Shown in pieces: positions 15,877 through 25,335 of a DNA stretch of 64,000 nt (positions are counted from its first letter, which is position 1; every line of letters begins with the position of its first letter). The position numbers and the translations under genes are program-made. The DNA is from JAGQYH01 sp041393015 (GTDB taxonomy: Bacteria; Bacteroidota; Bacteroidia; Chitinophagales; JADIYW01). The notes beneath the pieces were generated by a model. It saw only the letters and a list, made by a program, of their open reading frames with translations, was not told the DNA's origin and did no database searches. Where the stretch lies: positions 186,001 to 250,000 of the forward strand of contig JAWKKV010000006.1 of NCBI GenBank assembly GCA_041393015.1. Reading direction: 5' to 3'.

Positions 15877-18800
15877 ATGCAAAGTAAAGGACTAATAACT
15901 GTCATCGCATCGCTACTAATAGTAGTGTGCGCTTATCAATTATTGTTTACTTGGAAAGTAACACAAGTTGAGAAAAAAGCAAAGACATATGCTGCTTCAT
16001 TATATGATGAAGATCAAACTGAATTAATTAGAAATGCCAAAAACTTATACCTTGACTCTCTTTCAGAAGAAAAGGTATTTAATCTTGGATTTAAAAAATT
16101 CACTTACGCAGAATGTAAGAAAAACCAATTGAATTTAGGACTTGACCTTCAAGGTGGAATGTCTGTAGTACTTCAAGTACAATTACAGGATTTCCTTAAA
16201 GGCTTATCTGGCGACAACCAAAATGTTGCCTTCAATGAAGCTTTGGCCAGAGCGGAAGATGAGCACATGAAAACAGGTGCAGATTACATCGACTTATTTA
16301 TTAAACATTTAAAGGAAGTAAGTCCGGAAGGTGAAAACGTTCGCTTAGCGCCAATTTTCAATACCAGAGATAATCAGGATGAAATTCCTTTCGATCTTTC
16401 TAATGAGGACACTGAAAAGATTATTAGAGCGAAAGCTGCCGAAGCCATCACTACTACTTACAATATGATCAGTGCTCGTATTGACCAATTTGGAGTAACC
16501 CAACCTAACATTCAATTAGAAGAAAAAAGAGGAAGAATTGTAGTTGAATTAGCTGGTGTTGATAATCCAAACAGAGTAAGAACATTATTGCAATCAACTG
16601 CTAATCTCGAATTCTGGTTAATGTACAAAGCAGCTGAAGTAGGCAATTACATTGTGCAAGCAGAAGAAATCATTAAAGAAGAGTTAGCTATTGAAGCAGC
16701 TTTAAATGAAACAGTAGAAGTTGACAATGATTTAGTAGGCTTAGAAGATGGAGAACCTACCGTTACTGAAGAAGTGGCTAACGAAGTAAATAGTGCAGTA
16801 GAAGATCCATTAGCTGATTTAGATGGAGCAGAAAAAGATACATCTTTAGATGTATTAGACGAATTAGAAGGAGATTCTTCTGAGTTAGATCTTTCTCCTG
16901 AGGAAATTAAAAAGTTATACCCTATTAGAAGTATTTTCCAGTTAAGTGTTGATTCAGAAGGTAGATTTATTGATGGACCGGCAGTTGGTTATGCACAAAT
17001 TAAAGATACCGCTCAAATCAATAAGTATTTAAACGATCCAAAAGTACAAGAGATTATCCCTGAACAAATGAAGTTTAGATGGGGATACAAGCATATTGAC
17101 GGAGCCAATAATTTGATCTATTTATATGCTATTAAAACACAAAGAGGAAATGATGATCCAATTTTAGATGGCTCAGTTGTAAAAAATGCTAAAAAAGACA
17201 TCGACCAATCAGGCTTGAATGTTGTAAGTATGGATATGAACAACGAAGGGTCTACTATCTGGTGTGATCTTACAGGCGACAACGTTGGAAATCATATTGG
17301 AATTGTTGTAGATAATGGTGTAGTTTCTGCACCCGTTATCAACGGAAAAATTTGCGGTGGTTCTACTCAAATTTCAGGTGCTTTTAGAATTGAAGAAGCA
17401 CAAGATTTAGCCAATATGTTGGAGATCGGTAAATTACCGGCTAGAGCAGAAATTGTGGAAGAAGAAATTGTTGGACCTACATTAGGAAAAGACAACATTA
17501 GAAACGGATTATTATCATTAGCAGCAGGTTTATTGATTGTAATTGGATTTATGATGTTGTACTATGCCGGAGCAGGAGTTATCTCAGTTATAGTACTTTT
17601 ATTAAACTTATTCTTAATTATTGGTGTCTTAGCCAGTTTAGGAGCTACTTTAACACTACCAGGTATTGCCGGTTTAGTATTAACCATAGGTATGGCGGTA
17701 GATGCTAACGTAATTATCTACGAAAGAATTAGAGAGGAGATTGATAAAGGGAAAGGCTTAAGACAAGCCATTGCAGATGGTTATAAATACTCTACTTCAG
17801 CCATTTTAGATGCGAACGTAACAACACTTTTAACAGCATTTATCTTATTCTCAGTAGGTAAAGGTCCAGTTAAAGGTTTCGCCGCCATCTTAATCATTGG
17901 TATCTTCTCTTCTTTGTTTACAGCGGTTTTATTATCCAGAGTAATGATTGAATCTTATTTAGGTAAACACAAAGACAAAACCATTGGTTTTTCAACCGCA
18001 CTTTCTGGCAATAGATTTAAAAATCTTACCATTGATTTTCTTGGAATGAGAAAAACAGCTTTCATTATAAGTGGTTTGTTAACGTTAGCCGGTATTGGAT
18101 CTATTATTGCCACCGGATTCGATTTTGGTGTTGATTTTAAAGGAGGTAGAGAATATAAAGTTGAATTTGCTCAAAGCGTTAATACTTCTGAAATTAAAAA
18201 TGCATTAGATGATGCAGCCTATTTTAACGGAGGAACGATTGTTAAAGCATTTGGTTCAGACAAGAAAATTAAGGTAACTACATCTCATAAAATAAATGAG
18301 CCTGGTGAAGCAGTAGATAATGAAGTAGAAGAAAAATTATTCCATGGATTGCAGCCTTACCTTGGTGAAATGCCTGATTCTATCTCTGATGAACAAGCTT
18401 TTGCTTACTTTAAAGACAACAACTTGTTAAGTTCAACGGAAATTAATCCATTGATCTCGGTAGACTTTAAAAAGAGTGCTATTTGGGCAACTTTACTTTC
18501 TATCGGTGTAATTTTCTTATACATCTTATTAAGATTTAGTTCGCTTAACAAAGGTGGAAGAATTAAGTGGGAATATGCAGTAGGTGCAGTGGCTACCATC
18601 ATTCACGACGTTGCAGTAGTGTTAGGTATCTTCTCATTATTGAAAGGTGTTTTACCTTTCTCATTGGAAATTGACCAAGCCTTTATTGCGGCTTTATTAA
18701 CGGTGATTGGTTACTCATTGAACGATACAGTAGTTGTATTTGATAGAATTAGAGAATACATTGGCTTACATCCTAAAAAGGATAGAGCTGAGGTGATTAA

Positions 18801-19062
18801 TCACGCTGTGAACGACACATTAAGTAGAACTTTAATTACATCATTAACTACTTTATTTGTAGTAGCTATTTTATTCGTCTTTGGTGGATCTGTTATTCAA
18901 GGATTTGCATTTGCCTTATTGATTGGTATTATTGTAGGTACTTATTCTTCAGTATTTGTAGCCACACCAATTATGTATGAAATGGGCAAAAACAGTGATG
19001 TTCAAGCGGCTCCTGTTAAAACAACTAGATTAAAAGGAAAAGGAAGCAAAACAAAAGCTTAA
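15877..19062 (+). CDS. secDF: Protein translocase subunit SecDF (fused)
   Basis: An inner-membrane RND-type protein that uses the proton gradient to pull secreted proteins through SecYEG. At 1061 residues it fuses SecD and SecF, the usual Bacteroidota form. The SecD half starts with one TM helix and shows NLGLDLQGGMSVVL (near residue 88), SARIDQFGVTQPNIQ and the TM4-5 motif GMAVDANVIIYERIREE near residue 607. The SecF half shows FGVDFKGGREY near residue 750 and GYSLNDTVVVFDRIREY near residue 946. An acidic, low-complexity insert occupies about residues 265-343 of the first periplasmic domain. The gene is followed by a strong terminator and is probably monocistronic. Confidence 0.96.
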   Translation: MQSKGLITVIASLLIVVCAYQLLFTWKVTQVEKKAKTYAASLYDEDQTELIRNAKNLYLDSLSEEKVFNLGFKKFTYAECKKNQLNLGLDLQGGMSVVLQVQLQDFLKGLSGDNQNVAFNEALARAEDEHMKTGADYIDLFIKHLKEVSPEGENVRLAPIFNTRDNQDEIPFDLSNEDTEKIIRAKAAEAITTTYNMISARIDQFGVTQPNIQLEEKRGRIVVELAGVDNPNRVRTLLQSTANLEFWLMYKAAEVGNYIVQAEEIIKEELAIEAALNETVEVDNDLVGLEDGEPTVTEEVANEVNSAVEDPLADLDGAEKDTSLDVLDELEGDSSELDLSPEEIKKLYPIRSIFQLSVDSEGRFIDGPAVGYAQIKDTAQINKYLNDPKVQEIIPEQMKFRWGYKHIDGANNLIYLYAIKTQRGNDDPILDGSVVKNAKKDIDQSGLNVVSMDMNNEGSTIWCDLTGDNVGNHIGIVVDNGVVSAPVINGKICGGSTQISGAFRIEEAQDLANMLEIGKLPARAEIVEEEIVGPTLGKDNIRNGLLSLAAGLLIVIGFMMLYYAGAGVISVIVLLLNLFLIIGVLASLGATLTLPGIAGLVLTIGMAVDANVIIYERIREEIDKGKGLRQAIADGYKYSTSAILDANVTTLLTAFILFSVGKGPVKGFAAILIIGIFSSLFTAVLLSRVMIESYLGKHKDKTIGFSTALSGNRFKNLTIDFLGMRKTAFIISGLLTLAGIGSIIATGFDFGVDFKGGREYKVEFAQSVNTSEIKNALDDAAYFNGGTIVKAFGSDKKIKVTTSHKINEPGEAVDNEVEEKLFHGLQPYLGEMPDSISDEQAFAYFKDNNLLSSTEINPLISVDFKKSAIWATLLSIGVIFLYILLRFSSLNKGGRIKWEYAVGAVATIIHDVAVVLGIFSLLKGVLPFSLEIDQAFIAALLTVIGYSLNDTVVVFDRIREYIGLHPKKDRAEVINHAVNDTLSRTLITSLTTLFVVAILFVFGGSVIQGFAFALLIGIIVGTYSSVFVATPIMYEMGKNSDVQAAPVKTTRLKGKGSKTKA

Positions 19063-19085
19063 TTTTTTTTAGATATTTAATATTA

Positions 19086-19116
19086 AAATGGGCGGTATAT
19101 CCGCCCATTTTTTTTT
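19086..19116 (+). terminator. Rho-independent terminator after secDF
   Basis: AAATGGGCGG and CCGCCCATTT form a perfect 10-bp GC-containing stem around the 5-base loop TATAT, followed directly by a T-run of about nine bases. This is the clearest plus-strand terminator in the window. Confidence 0.9.
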
Positions 19117-19155
19117 GCTTTACGAAATCATTTATTTTATACAAAAATTTTAAGA

Positions 19156-19581
19156 ATGGCTAATCTTGATCAATATCCTGTTTATTTTGAACAACAGGTG
19201 TTATGGGGCGAAATGGACGAGTTTAAACACGTTAACAATAGTGTTTACCTCAAATACTTTGAGAACGCTAGGATCAAGTTTATGGAGGAGTCAGGTATGT
19301 TGCAACAAATGGCGGCTGAAGGCATTGGACCAATTCTAGCTAAAGTAGAATTAAATTTTAAACTACCTCTCACCTATCCTGATACCATAAGAACTTACTT
19401 TAGAGTTAAATCATTGGGCAATACGAGCATGGTAGTAGAACATGTAGTTTGGAGCAAAAATCACAATAAAATTGCTTGCTATGGTGATGGTGTGGTTGTA
19501 ATGCTCAACTACAACGATAACAGCAAAACTCCGCTTTCGGATGAATTGCGACAACAAATGAAAGCCTATATGATGAATTGA
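19156..19581 (+). CDS. Acyl-CoA thioesterase (4HBT/YbgC-like)
   Basis: A 141-residue hot-dog-fold thioesterase that should hydrolyse an acyl-CoA or acyl-ACP thioester in the cytoplasm. The active-site stretch WGEMDEFKHVNNSVYLKYFE (residues 18-37) is the classic 4-hydroxybenzoyl-CoA thioesterase signature, with the catalytic aspartate in the usual position before HVNN. The gene lies after the secDF terminator and 54 bp before a membrane protein gene on the same strand. Substrate chain length cannot be inferred. Confidence 0.88.
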   Translation: MANLDQYPVYFEQQVLWGEMDEFKHVNNSVYLKYFENARIKFMEESGMLQQMAAEGIGPILAKVELNFKLPLTYPDTIRTYFRVKSLGNTSMVVEHVVWSKNHNKIACYGDGVVVMLNYNDNSKTPLSDELRQQMKAYMMN

Positions 19582-19635
19582 TATGCTTAATTTTTATTAT
19601 ATTACTTTCATTTCATTACCGATAAATATTTTGAT

Positions 19636-20592
19636 TTGAAACGATTTGTCCAGCCTACAAGCCTTTTATTATACGTTTTAACCATCTTGGTTTTTCTATT
19701 AGTGGGAATGTTTTACGCCAGTTTAAGCGGTGCCGCTGAAGGACAAGGTTTGGCGGGTGGCGCTATCATTTTGGGCAATGGAATTGTATTTGCCATTATA
19801 GCTTTCGCTGCGGCACTATTGTATACCTATTTTACGAATCCTAAAGCCATCAAATTGGCTAACAAAGTTTTAGGCGTATTGCTATTACTGCTGATAGCAA
19901 TTGTTGTATTTCGCTATTATAAATTAAATAAATCAGAAACGACTGCAACCATTGAAGCCAATTCTAAAACAAAAACAATTACTTATTTGGATAACCAATC
20001 GCTCCAATTAGAAGACGACGACAATACTACACCAATGGGTTTAGGTTTATTCAATCCAAATTTTTATGAAAACAAGGTGCTATATTTTTATGGTCAGCCT
20101 AATTTTGAAAAGTCAGTTTCAGACCACAGTCCAACAGATAGCATTGTTTTCAAACCATTAGAAAATGGTGGGTTTGATATCAGTTATGCGCCACCTTGGC
20201 TAGTGCCGGATCATTTAAAACTAGATTACGATATTCTATATTTCAGAATGCAATCCATAAGTTGGGATTTCATTGAAGTAACCGTCAATACTATCAACCA
20301 ACAAACGGCATATGTCAGTCGTTTTCAAGGCACAGCACTCTATTGGCCCGATTTTCTGTTAAAAATCAATTCTGTAGAATTTATATCACCTGAAAGTGAG
20401 CAAGTGAAAGTACGACCTTTCGATTATGCCGGCGATGTCAATAGCCCATACGATTTTATGAAGCCTTTATTGATTAAAGATGAATGGATGCAAGTTATTC
20501 TATTAGACGATGGCTTTAAAGAAACGGGTAAAGGTTGGATTCAATGGAAAAGAAACGGAGAGTTATTAATCAACTACTCCTTACTTAGTTAA
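19636..20592 (+). CDS. Membrane-anchored protein of unknown function
   Basis: I do not recognise this 318-residue protein. It uses a TTG start (19636); the next in-frame ATG lies inside the first helix, so TTG is the sensible start. Three hydrophobic segments occupy roughly residues 9-30, 40-65 and 78-95. The remaining 220 residues are soluble and probably periplasmic, rich in Tyr, Trp and Asp, with motifs such as LGLFNPNFYENKVLYFYGQP and KDEWMQVILLDDGFKETGKG. It follows the thioesterase gene by 54 bp and precedes the hydrolase gene by 102 bp. It may be specific to this lineage. Confidence 0.7.
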   Translation: MKRFVQPTSLLLYVLTILVFLLVGMFYASLSGAAEGQGLAGGAIILGNGIVFAIIAFAAALLYTYFTNPKAIKLANKVLGVLLLLLIAIVVFRYYKLNKSETTATIEANSKTKTITYLDNQSLQLEDDDNTTPMGLGLFNPNFYENKVLYFYGQPNFEKSVSDHSPTDSIVFKPLENGGFDISYAPPWLVPDHLKLDYDILYFRMQSISWDFIEVTVNTINQQTAYVSRFQGTALYWPDFLLKINSVEFISPESEQVKVRPFDYAGDVNSPYDFMKPLLIKDEWMQVILLDDGFKETGKGWIQWKRNGELLINYSLLS

Positions 20593-20694
20593 GCACTCTT
20601 AATAATGCAAATTTAAACGCTTATCGTACTGCTCTTTGTATACATTTACTACATTTAATCATCAATATAGATGCTTGTTTAACAACGTTACAGT

Positions 20695-21600
20695 ATGCTA
20701 CAATCTTTTCTAGAAAAAACAATTGGATATTCCTCAGGATACTCATTAGAACAGCTTAAGAAAAAATATACTACTAAGGAATCTCAGTTTGTTTCAATTG
20801 ATGGCATGCCACTGCACTATAGACAAACAGGTAAAGGTCCAACTTTACTATTGGTGCATGGAATTGGAAGTTCGCTGCACACTTGGTCAGAATGGCACGA
20901 TATTCTTTCTAAAGATTTTACAGTTGTTTCATTAGATATTCCCGGATTTGGATTAACCGGCGGACATCCTTACAAGGATTATTCCTTTGCCATGTACAAC
21001 CGTGTTTTTGATCAGCTATTAGATCATTTACAGGCTAAAAAGATTTATATGGTTGGAAATTCTTTAGGTGGGTTATTGACATGGAATTATGCTTTGCATG
21101 CGCCAAAACGTTTAAATAAGATTGTACTAATGGATGCTGCCGGATTTGTTACAACCAAATCAGAAATGGCAGATATAGGATTTCATTTAACCATTCATCC
21201 ATTCACAAAAAAACTTACGCATTATATTACACCCAAATCTTTAGTAAAGTCATCTTACCAAAATGCCGTTTATGATGCGACATTAATTACCGATAAAAAA
21301 GTGGATACCTACTACGATCTATTATTGCGAAAAGGTAATCGAGAGAATTTTAGTGCTATTTTAGACAATCTAATTTTAACCAATAAAGACCACACGGGCG
21401 CGATCAGAAAAATTCAATTACCTACACTTATTATGTGGGGAGAAGAGGATAGGCTGCTTAATGTAAGTAGTGCTTTTAAATTTAAAAATTCAATAGAAGG
21501 ATCAAAACTTTTGATTTATGAAAAAGTGGGTCATTTGCCTATGGAAGAAATTCCTGAACGTTCAGCATTAGATACAAAATCATTTTTATTAGAAGATTAG
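20695..21600 (+). CDS. Alpha/beta hydrolase
   Basis: A 301-residue alpha/beta-fold hydrolase. The oxyanion-hole motif LLVHGIGSS, the nucleophile elbow GNSLGG (Ser123), a catalytic aspartate in GEEDRL (Asp252) and the histidine in GHLPMEE (His280) form a complete Ser-Asp-His triad. No signal peptide is visible, so it is likely cytoplasmic. It ends 4 bp before a Baeyer-Villiger-type monooxygenase gene, implying one operon. Such enzymes make esters or lactones, and this hydrolase would be suited to open them. The specific substrate is unknown. Confidence 0.87.
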   Translation: MLQSFLEKTIGYSSGYSLEQLKKKYTTKESQFVSIDGMPLHYRQTGKGPTLLLVHGIGSSLHTWSEWHDILSKDFTVVSLDIPGFGLTGGHPYKDYSFAMYNRVFDQLLDHLQAKKIYMVGNSLGGLLTWNYALHAPKRLNKIVLMDAAGFVTTKSEMADIGFHLTIHPFTKKLTHYITPKSLVKSSYQNAVYDATLITDKKVDTYYDLLLRKGNRENFSAILDNLILTNKDHTGAIRKIQLPTLIMWGEEDRLLNVSSAFKFKNSIEGSKLLIYEKVGHLPMEEIPERSALDTKSFLLED

Positions 21601-21604
21601 AAAT

Positions 21605-23065
21605 ATGGATAATAATTACGAAGTTATCATTATTGGAAGTGGCTTTGGCGGAATTGCGGCCGGCATTCAATTAAAAAAGAAAGGCATAACTAATTTTCTA
21701 ATGCTGGAAAGAGATGCAGAAATGGGTGGTACTTGGTATGCCAACACCTATCCCGGAGCACAAGTTGATGTGGAATCAATATTATATTCTTTTTCTTTTG
21801 AACCCTATGACTGGTCGAGAGTGTATGCTCAACAACATGAAATTTTAAAGTATACCAACTTTGTGATTGATAAGTATGATCTCCGTTCCAAAGCGGAATG
21901 CAATACAGAAGTTACAAAACTTGAATTCGACGAATCTTATAGCAACTGGAAGGTTAGTACTAAAGCTGGAAAAAACTATTCAGCCAACTTCATCATTAAT
22001 GCTTCAGGAGGATTGAGTCAGCCGAACATTCCAAACTTTGATGGATTAGATAAATTTAAAGGCAAAACCATGCATTCCGCTAGATGGGATCATAGCTTTG
22101 ATTACAAAGATAAAAATGTGGTGGTGATTGGAAGTGCTGCTAGTGCTATTCAAATCATTCCGGCTATTGCACCTTTTGTAAAGGAGTTAACCATTTTTCA
22201 AAGAAACGCACATTGGATATTACCAAGACCAGATAGAGCGCTAACCAGTGTTGAACGAGACACGTTTAAGAAATTCCCACAAATCCAAAAGGCTTATAGA
22301 AAAACCATTTATATGAAACTGGAAGCAAGAGTTTTGGCTTTCCAGTACATGAATAATCTTTTAAAACTGTTCCAAAAAGAAGGCGAACAGCATATTAAAG
22401 ATGTGGTGAAAGACAAAGCGCTTCAGAAAAAAGTAACGCCAGATTATCTAATGGGTTGTAAAAGAATTCTTTTATCAAATGACTATTACCCAACGCTTAA
22501 CAGACCTAATGTAACTTTGTTAGATAAAAATTCAGGCATAAAAGAATTTACGGCTAACGGAATTACAACCATTGACGGGCAACATATTGAAGCAGATTTA
22601 GTAGTATTTGCTACCGGTTTTCATGCTTCTGAAGATGTTATTGTTTATCCGGTGATTGGAAGAAATGAAACTACTATTGAAGATGCTTGGCATCATCATG
22701 CACATGCTTATTTAGGTACAACAGTTCCAAATTTTCCCAACTTATTTTTATTGGCAGGACCAAACACAGGAACCGGACATACCTCTGCCATTGGGATGCT
22801 TGAATCACAGTTAGAATATATTATTAGAGCGATTGAGCATAAGCAAAAAAAGAAATGGAAAACAATTGAGGTAAAACAATCCGTTGAAGAAAAATACAAT
22901 GAAATGCTGCAAAAAGAGTTAGCTAAATCGGTATGGCAAACGGGCGGTTGTAGCAGTTGGTATCAAACCAAAGATGGCGTTAACACTACGATGTATCCGC
23001 GATTTACCTTCTTATTTAAAAAAGATTGTCAGAATTTTAAACCTAAGGAGCATATTATTAAGTAA
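21605..23065 (+). CDS. Flavin-containing monooxygenase, Baeyer-Villiger type
   Basis: A 486-residue FAD- and NADPH-dependent oxygenase. The FAD-binding GSGFGG lies at residues 11-16, followed by ERDAEMGGTWYANTYPGAQVD, a hallmark of this group. The fingerprint FKGKTMHSARWDHS (FxGxxxHxxxW) near residue 155 and the second nucleotide-binding loop VVVIGSAASA near residue 178 match Baeyer-Villiger monooxygenases, and VVFATGFHASEDV is the late conserved ATG motif. It should insert oxygen next to a ketone to form an ester or lactone. It sits 4 bp after the hydrolase gene, and converges with a sterol-desaturase-family gene, one base apart. Confidence 0.87.
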   Translation: MDNNYEVIIIGSGFGGIAAGIQLKKKGITNFLMLERDAEMGGTWYANTYPGAQVDVESILYSFSFEPYDWSRVYAQQHEILKYTNFVIDKYDLRSKAECNTEVTKLEFDESYSNWKVSTKAGKNYSANFIINASGGLSQPNIPNFDGLDKFKGKTMHSARWDHSFDYKDKNVVVIGSAASAIQIIPAIAPFVKELTIFQRNAHWILPRPDRALTSVERDTFKKFPQIQKAYRKTIYMKLEARVLAFQYMNNLLKLFQKEGEQHIKDVVKDKALQKKVTPDYLMGCKRILLSNDYYPTLNRPNVTLLDKNSGIKEFTANGITTIDGQHIEADLVVFATGFHASEDVIVYPVIGRNETTIEDAWHHHAHAYLGTTVPNFPNLFLLAGPNTGTGHTSAIGMLESQLEYIIRAIEHKQKKKWKTIEVKQSVEEKYNEMLQKELAKSVWQTGGCSSWYQTKDGVNTTMYPRFTFLFKKDCQNFKPKEHIIK

Positions 23066-23066
23066 G

Positions 23067-23867
23067 CTACTCGATACCAACTTCCATTACATTTTCTTTT
23101 GCTGGCATTGTTTGATTTGGTTTTATCGAACCAGTTGTCATTTCATAGGTGCTATCGTAATCTTTCCTAAGTGTGCCCATCCATCTATCCCAAAACAAAA
23201 AATAAAGCCCGTAATTGCCTTTAAATCTTTTGTGATGAAGATTATGCGCCACAGAAGTATTCACATATTTTCCAATCCATGTTTTATGAAAATTTTTAGG
23301 ATACAATTCAAAACCTAAATGTCCGTAAACGTTATAAGCAATCTGGAAAAGAAAAAATGTAGAAATAGAGGCTCTGTGCACCGGAAGTCCAAAAACTAAA
23401 ATAGGAATAATCATTGCCTCCAAAAATCCCTCTAAAGGATGAAAAGCATAAGCTGTCCAAGGCGACGGATTAGTAGATTTATGATGAACTTTATGGATAT
23501 ACTTGAACAGCAATTTATGATGCATAGCTCTGTGCATCCAATAAAAATAGGTGTCGTGAACGAATAACATCCACACCCATGTAAAACCGTAATACCACCA
23601 TCCATAATGATTGGCTTCATTAAAAAAGTTAGCATATGGTGATAAAACAGTGAAACAAAGAATGGCTACACTAGCAAAAATGGACACAGATATTAAAGAG
23701 TAGAAAATATCACGTCCGTAATCACTTATTTTAGGGAGTTTCTTTTGGATTCTTCTAAACCAGAGTGGCTTTTTCAAGATTACGTAAAACAAAAAGAAGG
23801 TAATGCCGGCATAAGTAAAATACTTTTGCACAATGCTCAACGCTTCTTCGATCCAAATTTCAAACAT
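23067..23867 (-). CDS. Sterol desaturase / fatty acid hydroxylase superfamily protein
   Basis: A 266-residue integral membrane di-iron enzyme. All three histidine clusters are visible: HDTYFYWMHRAMHH (near residue 103), HKVHHKS and, near the C-terminus, HNLHHKR. Four or so hydrophobic segments surround them. The superfamily hydroxylates or desaturates sterols, carotenoids and fatty acids at the membrane surface; bacterial substrates are mostly unassigned. The stop lies one base from the end of the monooxygenase gene on the opposite strand. A second, different member is encoded at 52082-52993. Confidence 0.88.
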   Translation of the reverse strand: MFEIWIEEALSIVQKYFTYAGITFFLFYVILKKPLWFRRIQKKLPKISDYGRDIFYSLISVSIFASVAILCFTVLSPYANFFNEANHYGWWYYGFTWVWMLFVHDTYFYWMHRAMHHKLLFKYIHKVHHKSTNPSPWTAYAFHPLEGFLEAMIIPILVFGLPVHRASISTFFLFQIAYNVYGHLGFELYPKNFHKTWIGKYVNTSVAHNLHHKRFKGNYGLYFLFWDRWMGTLRKDYDSTYEMTTGSIKPNQTMPAKENVMEVGIE

Positions 23868-23953
23868 TAAATTATAATCTTTGTATACTTCTAATTTACT
23901 AAGTTAAAATTAAAGATTGCTGAATGTGAAATAGTAATCTCATTTTTCCGAAA

Positions 23954-25120
23954 CTATTTTCTCAGTTTCACAAACACTACTGAGTGACTTGGCATTTCAA
24001 AACTATACGCTTCGCTGCTCTTTCCAATATCTTCTTTCGACCAAATATTGTAGACAGAATAATTCTGCTCCAGTTTTAATTGCTCTTGAAAATTAAAATC
24101 AAAAGTCTTTGTTTGTTTTCCTCTATTCAATAAACAAACCGCCCACTCGTTACTCGATAATTCCTTTACATATACATTAAAATCCTTTTCTTCGATTAAT
24201 CGGTAACCTTGTTTGCCAAGAACATCTTGATTAACGGCAATGGCTTCTTTATTGGTTAAAATCGATAAAACATCTTGAGGCATATTTCTTAAGTCGTTGC
24301 CTGCCATTAAAGGTGCTGCCAACATGCACCAAAGGGCAAAATGAGCTTGATTTTCTTCTAACGTCAAATCGCCATTACCGACTTGCAACATATCGGGATC
24401 ATTCCACCCATTGATTCCACCATATTTCTCTAATCCGTCTTGTTTATCTAAAATTCTTAAAACGCTTAAAAAGAAGACACTAACTCCACTAAATGTGGGT
24501 TTAATATCATGTGTAGTTCTCCAAATATGAGCATACTCTCCTGCCCACTCCCATGAATTTTGCCGCCCCCAATTGCACATACTAAATAAAATTGGACGAT
24601 CTAACTCGTATAGCGCTTTGGCCATAGTTGGATAAACCTCTTTTGATGTTCTACCAATTCCATTGTGGCACCAATCATACTTTAAGTAATCAACACCCCA
24701 TTCCTCATAGGTCTTGGCATCTATTTCTTCAAATCCTAAACTTCCCGGTCTTTCTTGGCAAGTTCTTTTTCCAGCATCAGAATAAATACCAAACTTTAAC
24801 CCTTTCGAATGCACATAATCTGCCAAAGCTTTTATACCGGAAGGAAATCGATTCGGGTCTTCCACAATTTTACCATTTTCGTCCCTACTCACTTGCCAGC
24901 AATCATCAATCACAATGTATTCATATCCCGCTGCTGCCATTCCATAAGCCTCCATGGCATCCGCCATTTCTTTGATTAAATCTTCACTCACATCGCACGC
25001 AAAGTAATTCCAAGAATTCCACCCCATTGGCGGCGTTAATGCCACTCCTTCTTTCTTCTGTGCGAAAGCGTTACTTTGTAGCATAAAAACAAACAAACAA
25101 ATAGAAAACAAGTGTCTCAT
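23954..25120 (-). CDS. Glycoside hydrolase family 27 alpha-galactosidase
   Basis: A 388-residue exported enzyme that removes terminal alpha-galactose from oligo- or polysaccharides. A signal peptide (residues 1-20, ending NAFAQ) leads into LTPPMGWNSWN, the classic GH27 start. The catalytic nucleophile is the aspartate in VDYLKYDWC (Asp149), and the acid/base lies in WNDPDML near residue 240. MLAAPLMAGNDLRNM and the C-terminal beta domain complete the fold. It is 215 bp upstream-to-upstream divergent from the KefB gene. It has no SusC/SusD partners nearby, so it is not part of a visible polysaccharide utilisation locus. Confidence 0.94.
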   Translation of the reverse strand: MRHLFSICLFVFMLQSNAFAQKKEGVALTPPMGWNSWNYFACDVSEDLIKEMADAMEAYGMAAAGYEYIVIDDCWQVSRDENGKIVEDPNRFPSGIKALADYVHSKGLKFGIYSDAGKRTCQERPGSLGFEEIDAKTYEEWGVDYLKYDWCHNGIGRTSKEVYPTMAKALYELDRPILFSMCNWGRQNSWEWAGEYAHIWRTTHDIKPTFSGVSVFFLSVLRILDKQDGLEKYGGINGWNDPDMLQVGNGDLTLEENQAHFALWCMLAAPLMAGNDLRNMPQDVLSILTNKEAIAVNQDVLGKQGYRLIEEKDFNVYVKELSSNEWAVCLLNRGKQTKTFDFNFQEQLKLEQNYSVYNIWSKEDIGKSSEAYSFEMPSHSVVFVKLRK

Positions 25121-25290
25121 AATTATATTTAAAGTGATTTGAACTATTACAGTTGATTTGTTAAAGATAAATTTTTACTAGTTCTATACACTAACGTAAA
25201 AATATTTTTGTCAATAATTGTGATACATAAACATAATGATTAACTGATGCAGATTGAGACAAATTGTAAAATGATGCTATTAATAAATGC

Positions 25291-25298
25291 TAGTTTTG
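25291..25298 (+). promoter_or_regulatory. Bacteroidota -7 promoter box upstream of the antiporter gene
   Basis: TAGTTTTG matches TAnnTTTG, with a TTG at 25264-25266, 24 bp upstream, one base beyond the usual spacing. The predicted leader before ATG 25336 is about 30 bases. Confidence 0.45.
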
Positions 25299-25335
25299 AT
25301 TAGTAAAATTTTAGAAGTTTAATTATTTTATTCCT

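Noticed and set aside
22974..23318. 114-codon plus-strand frame spanning the convergent ends of the monooxygenase and desaturase genes
   Set aside because: It is out of frame or antisense to two well-supported genes and rich in Ile, Cys and Phe without motifs.
24628..24975. 115-codon plus-strand frame inside the GH27 gene
   Set aside because: It is antisense to the GH27 catalytic domain, and its His/Pro/Gln-rich peptide is typical of a shadow frame.
23067..25120. GH27 and its neighbours as a polysaccharide utilisation locus
   Set aside because: No SusC/SusD pair, regulator or other glycosidase accompanies it; the nearest glycosidase is the GH1 gene 29 kb away.
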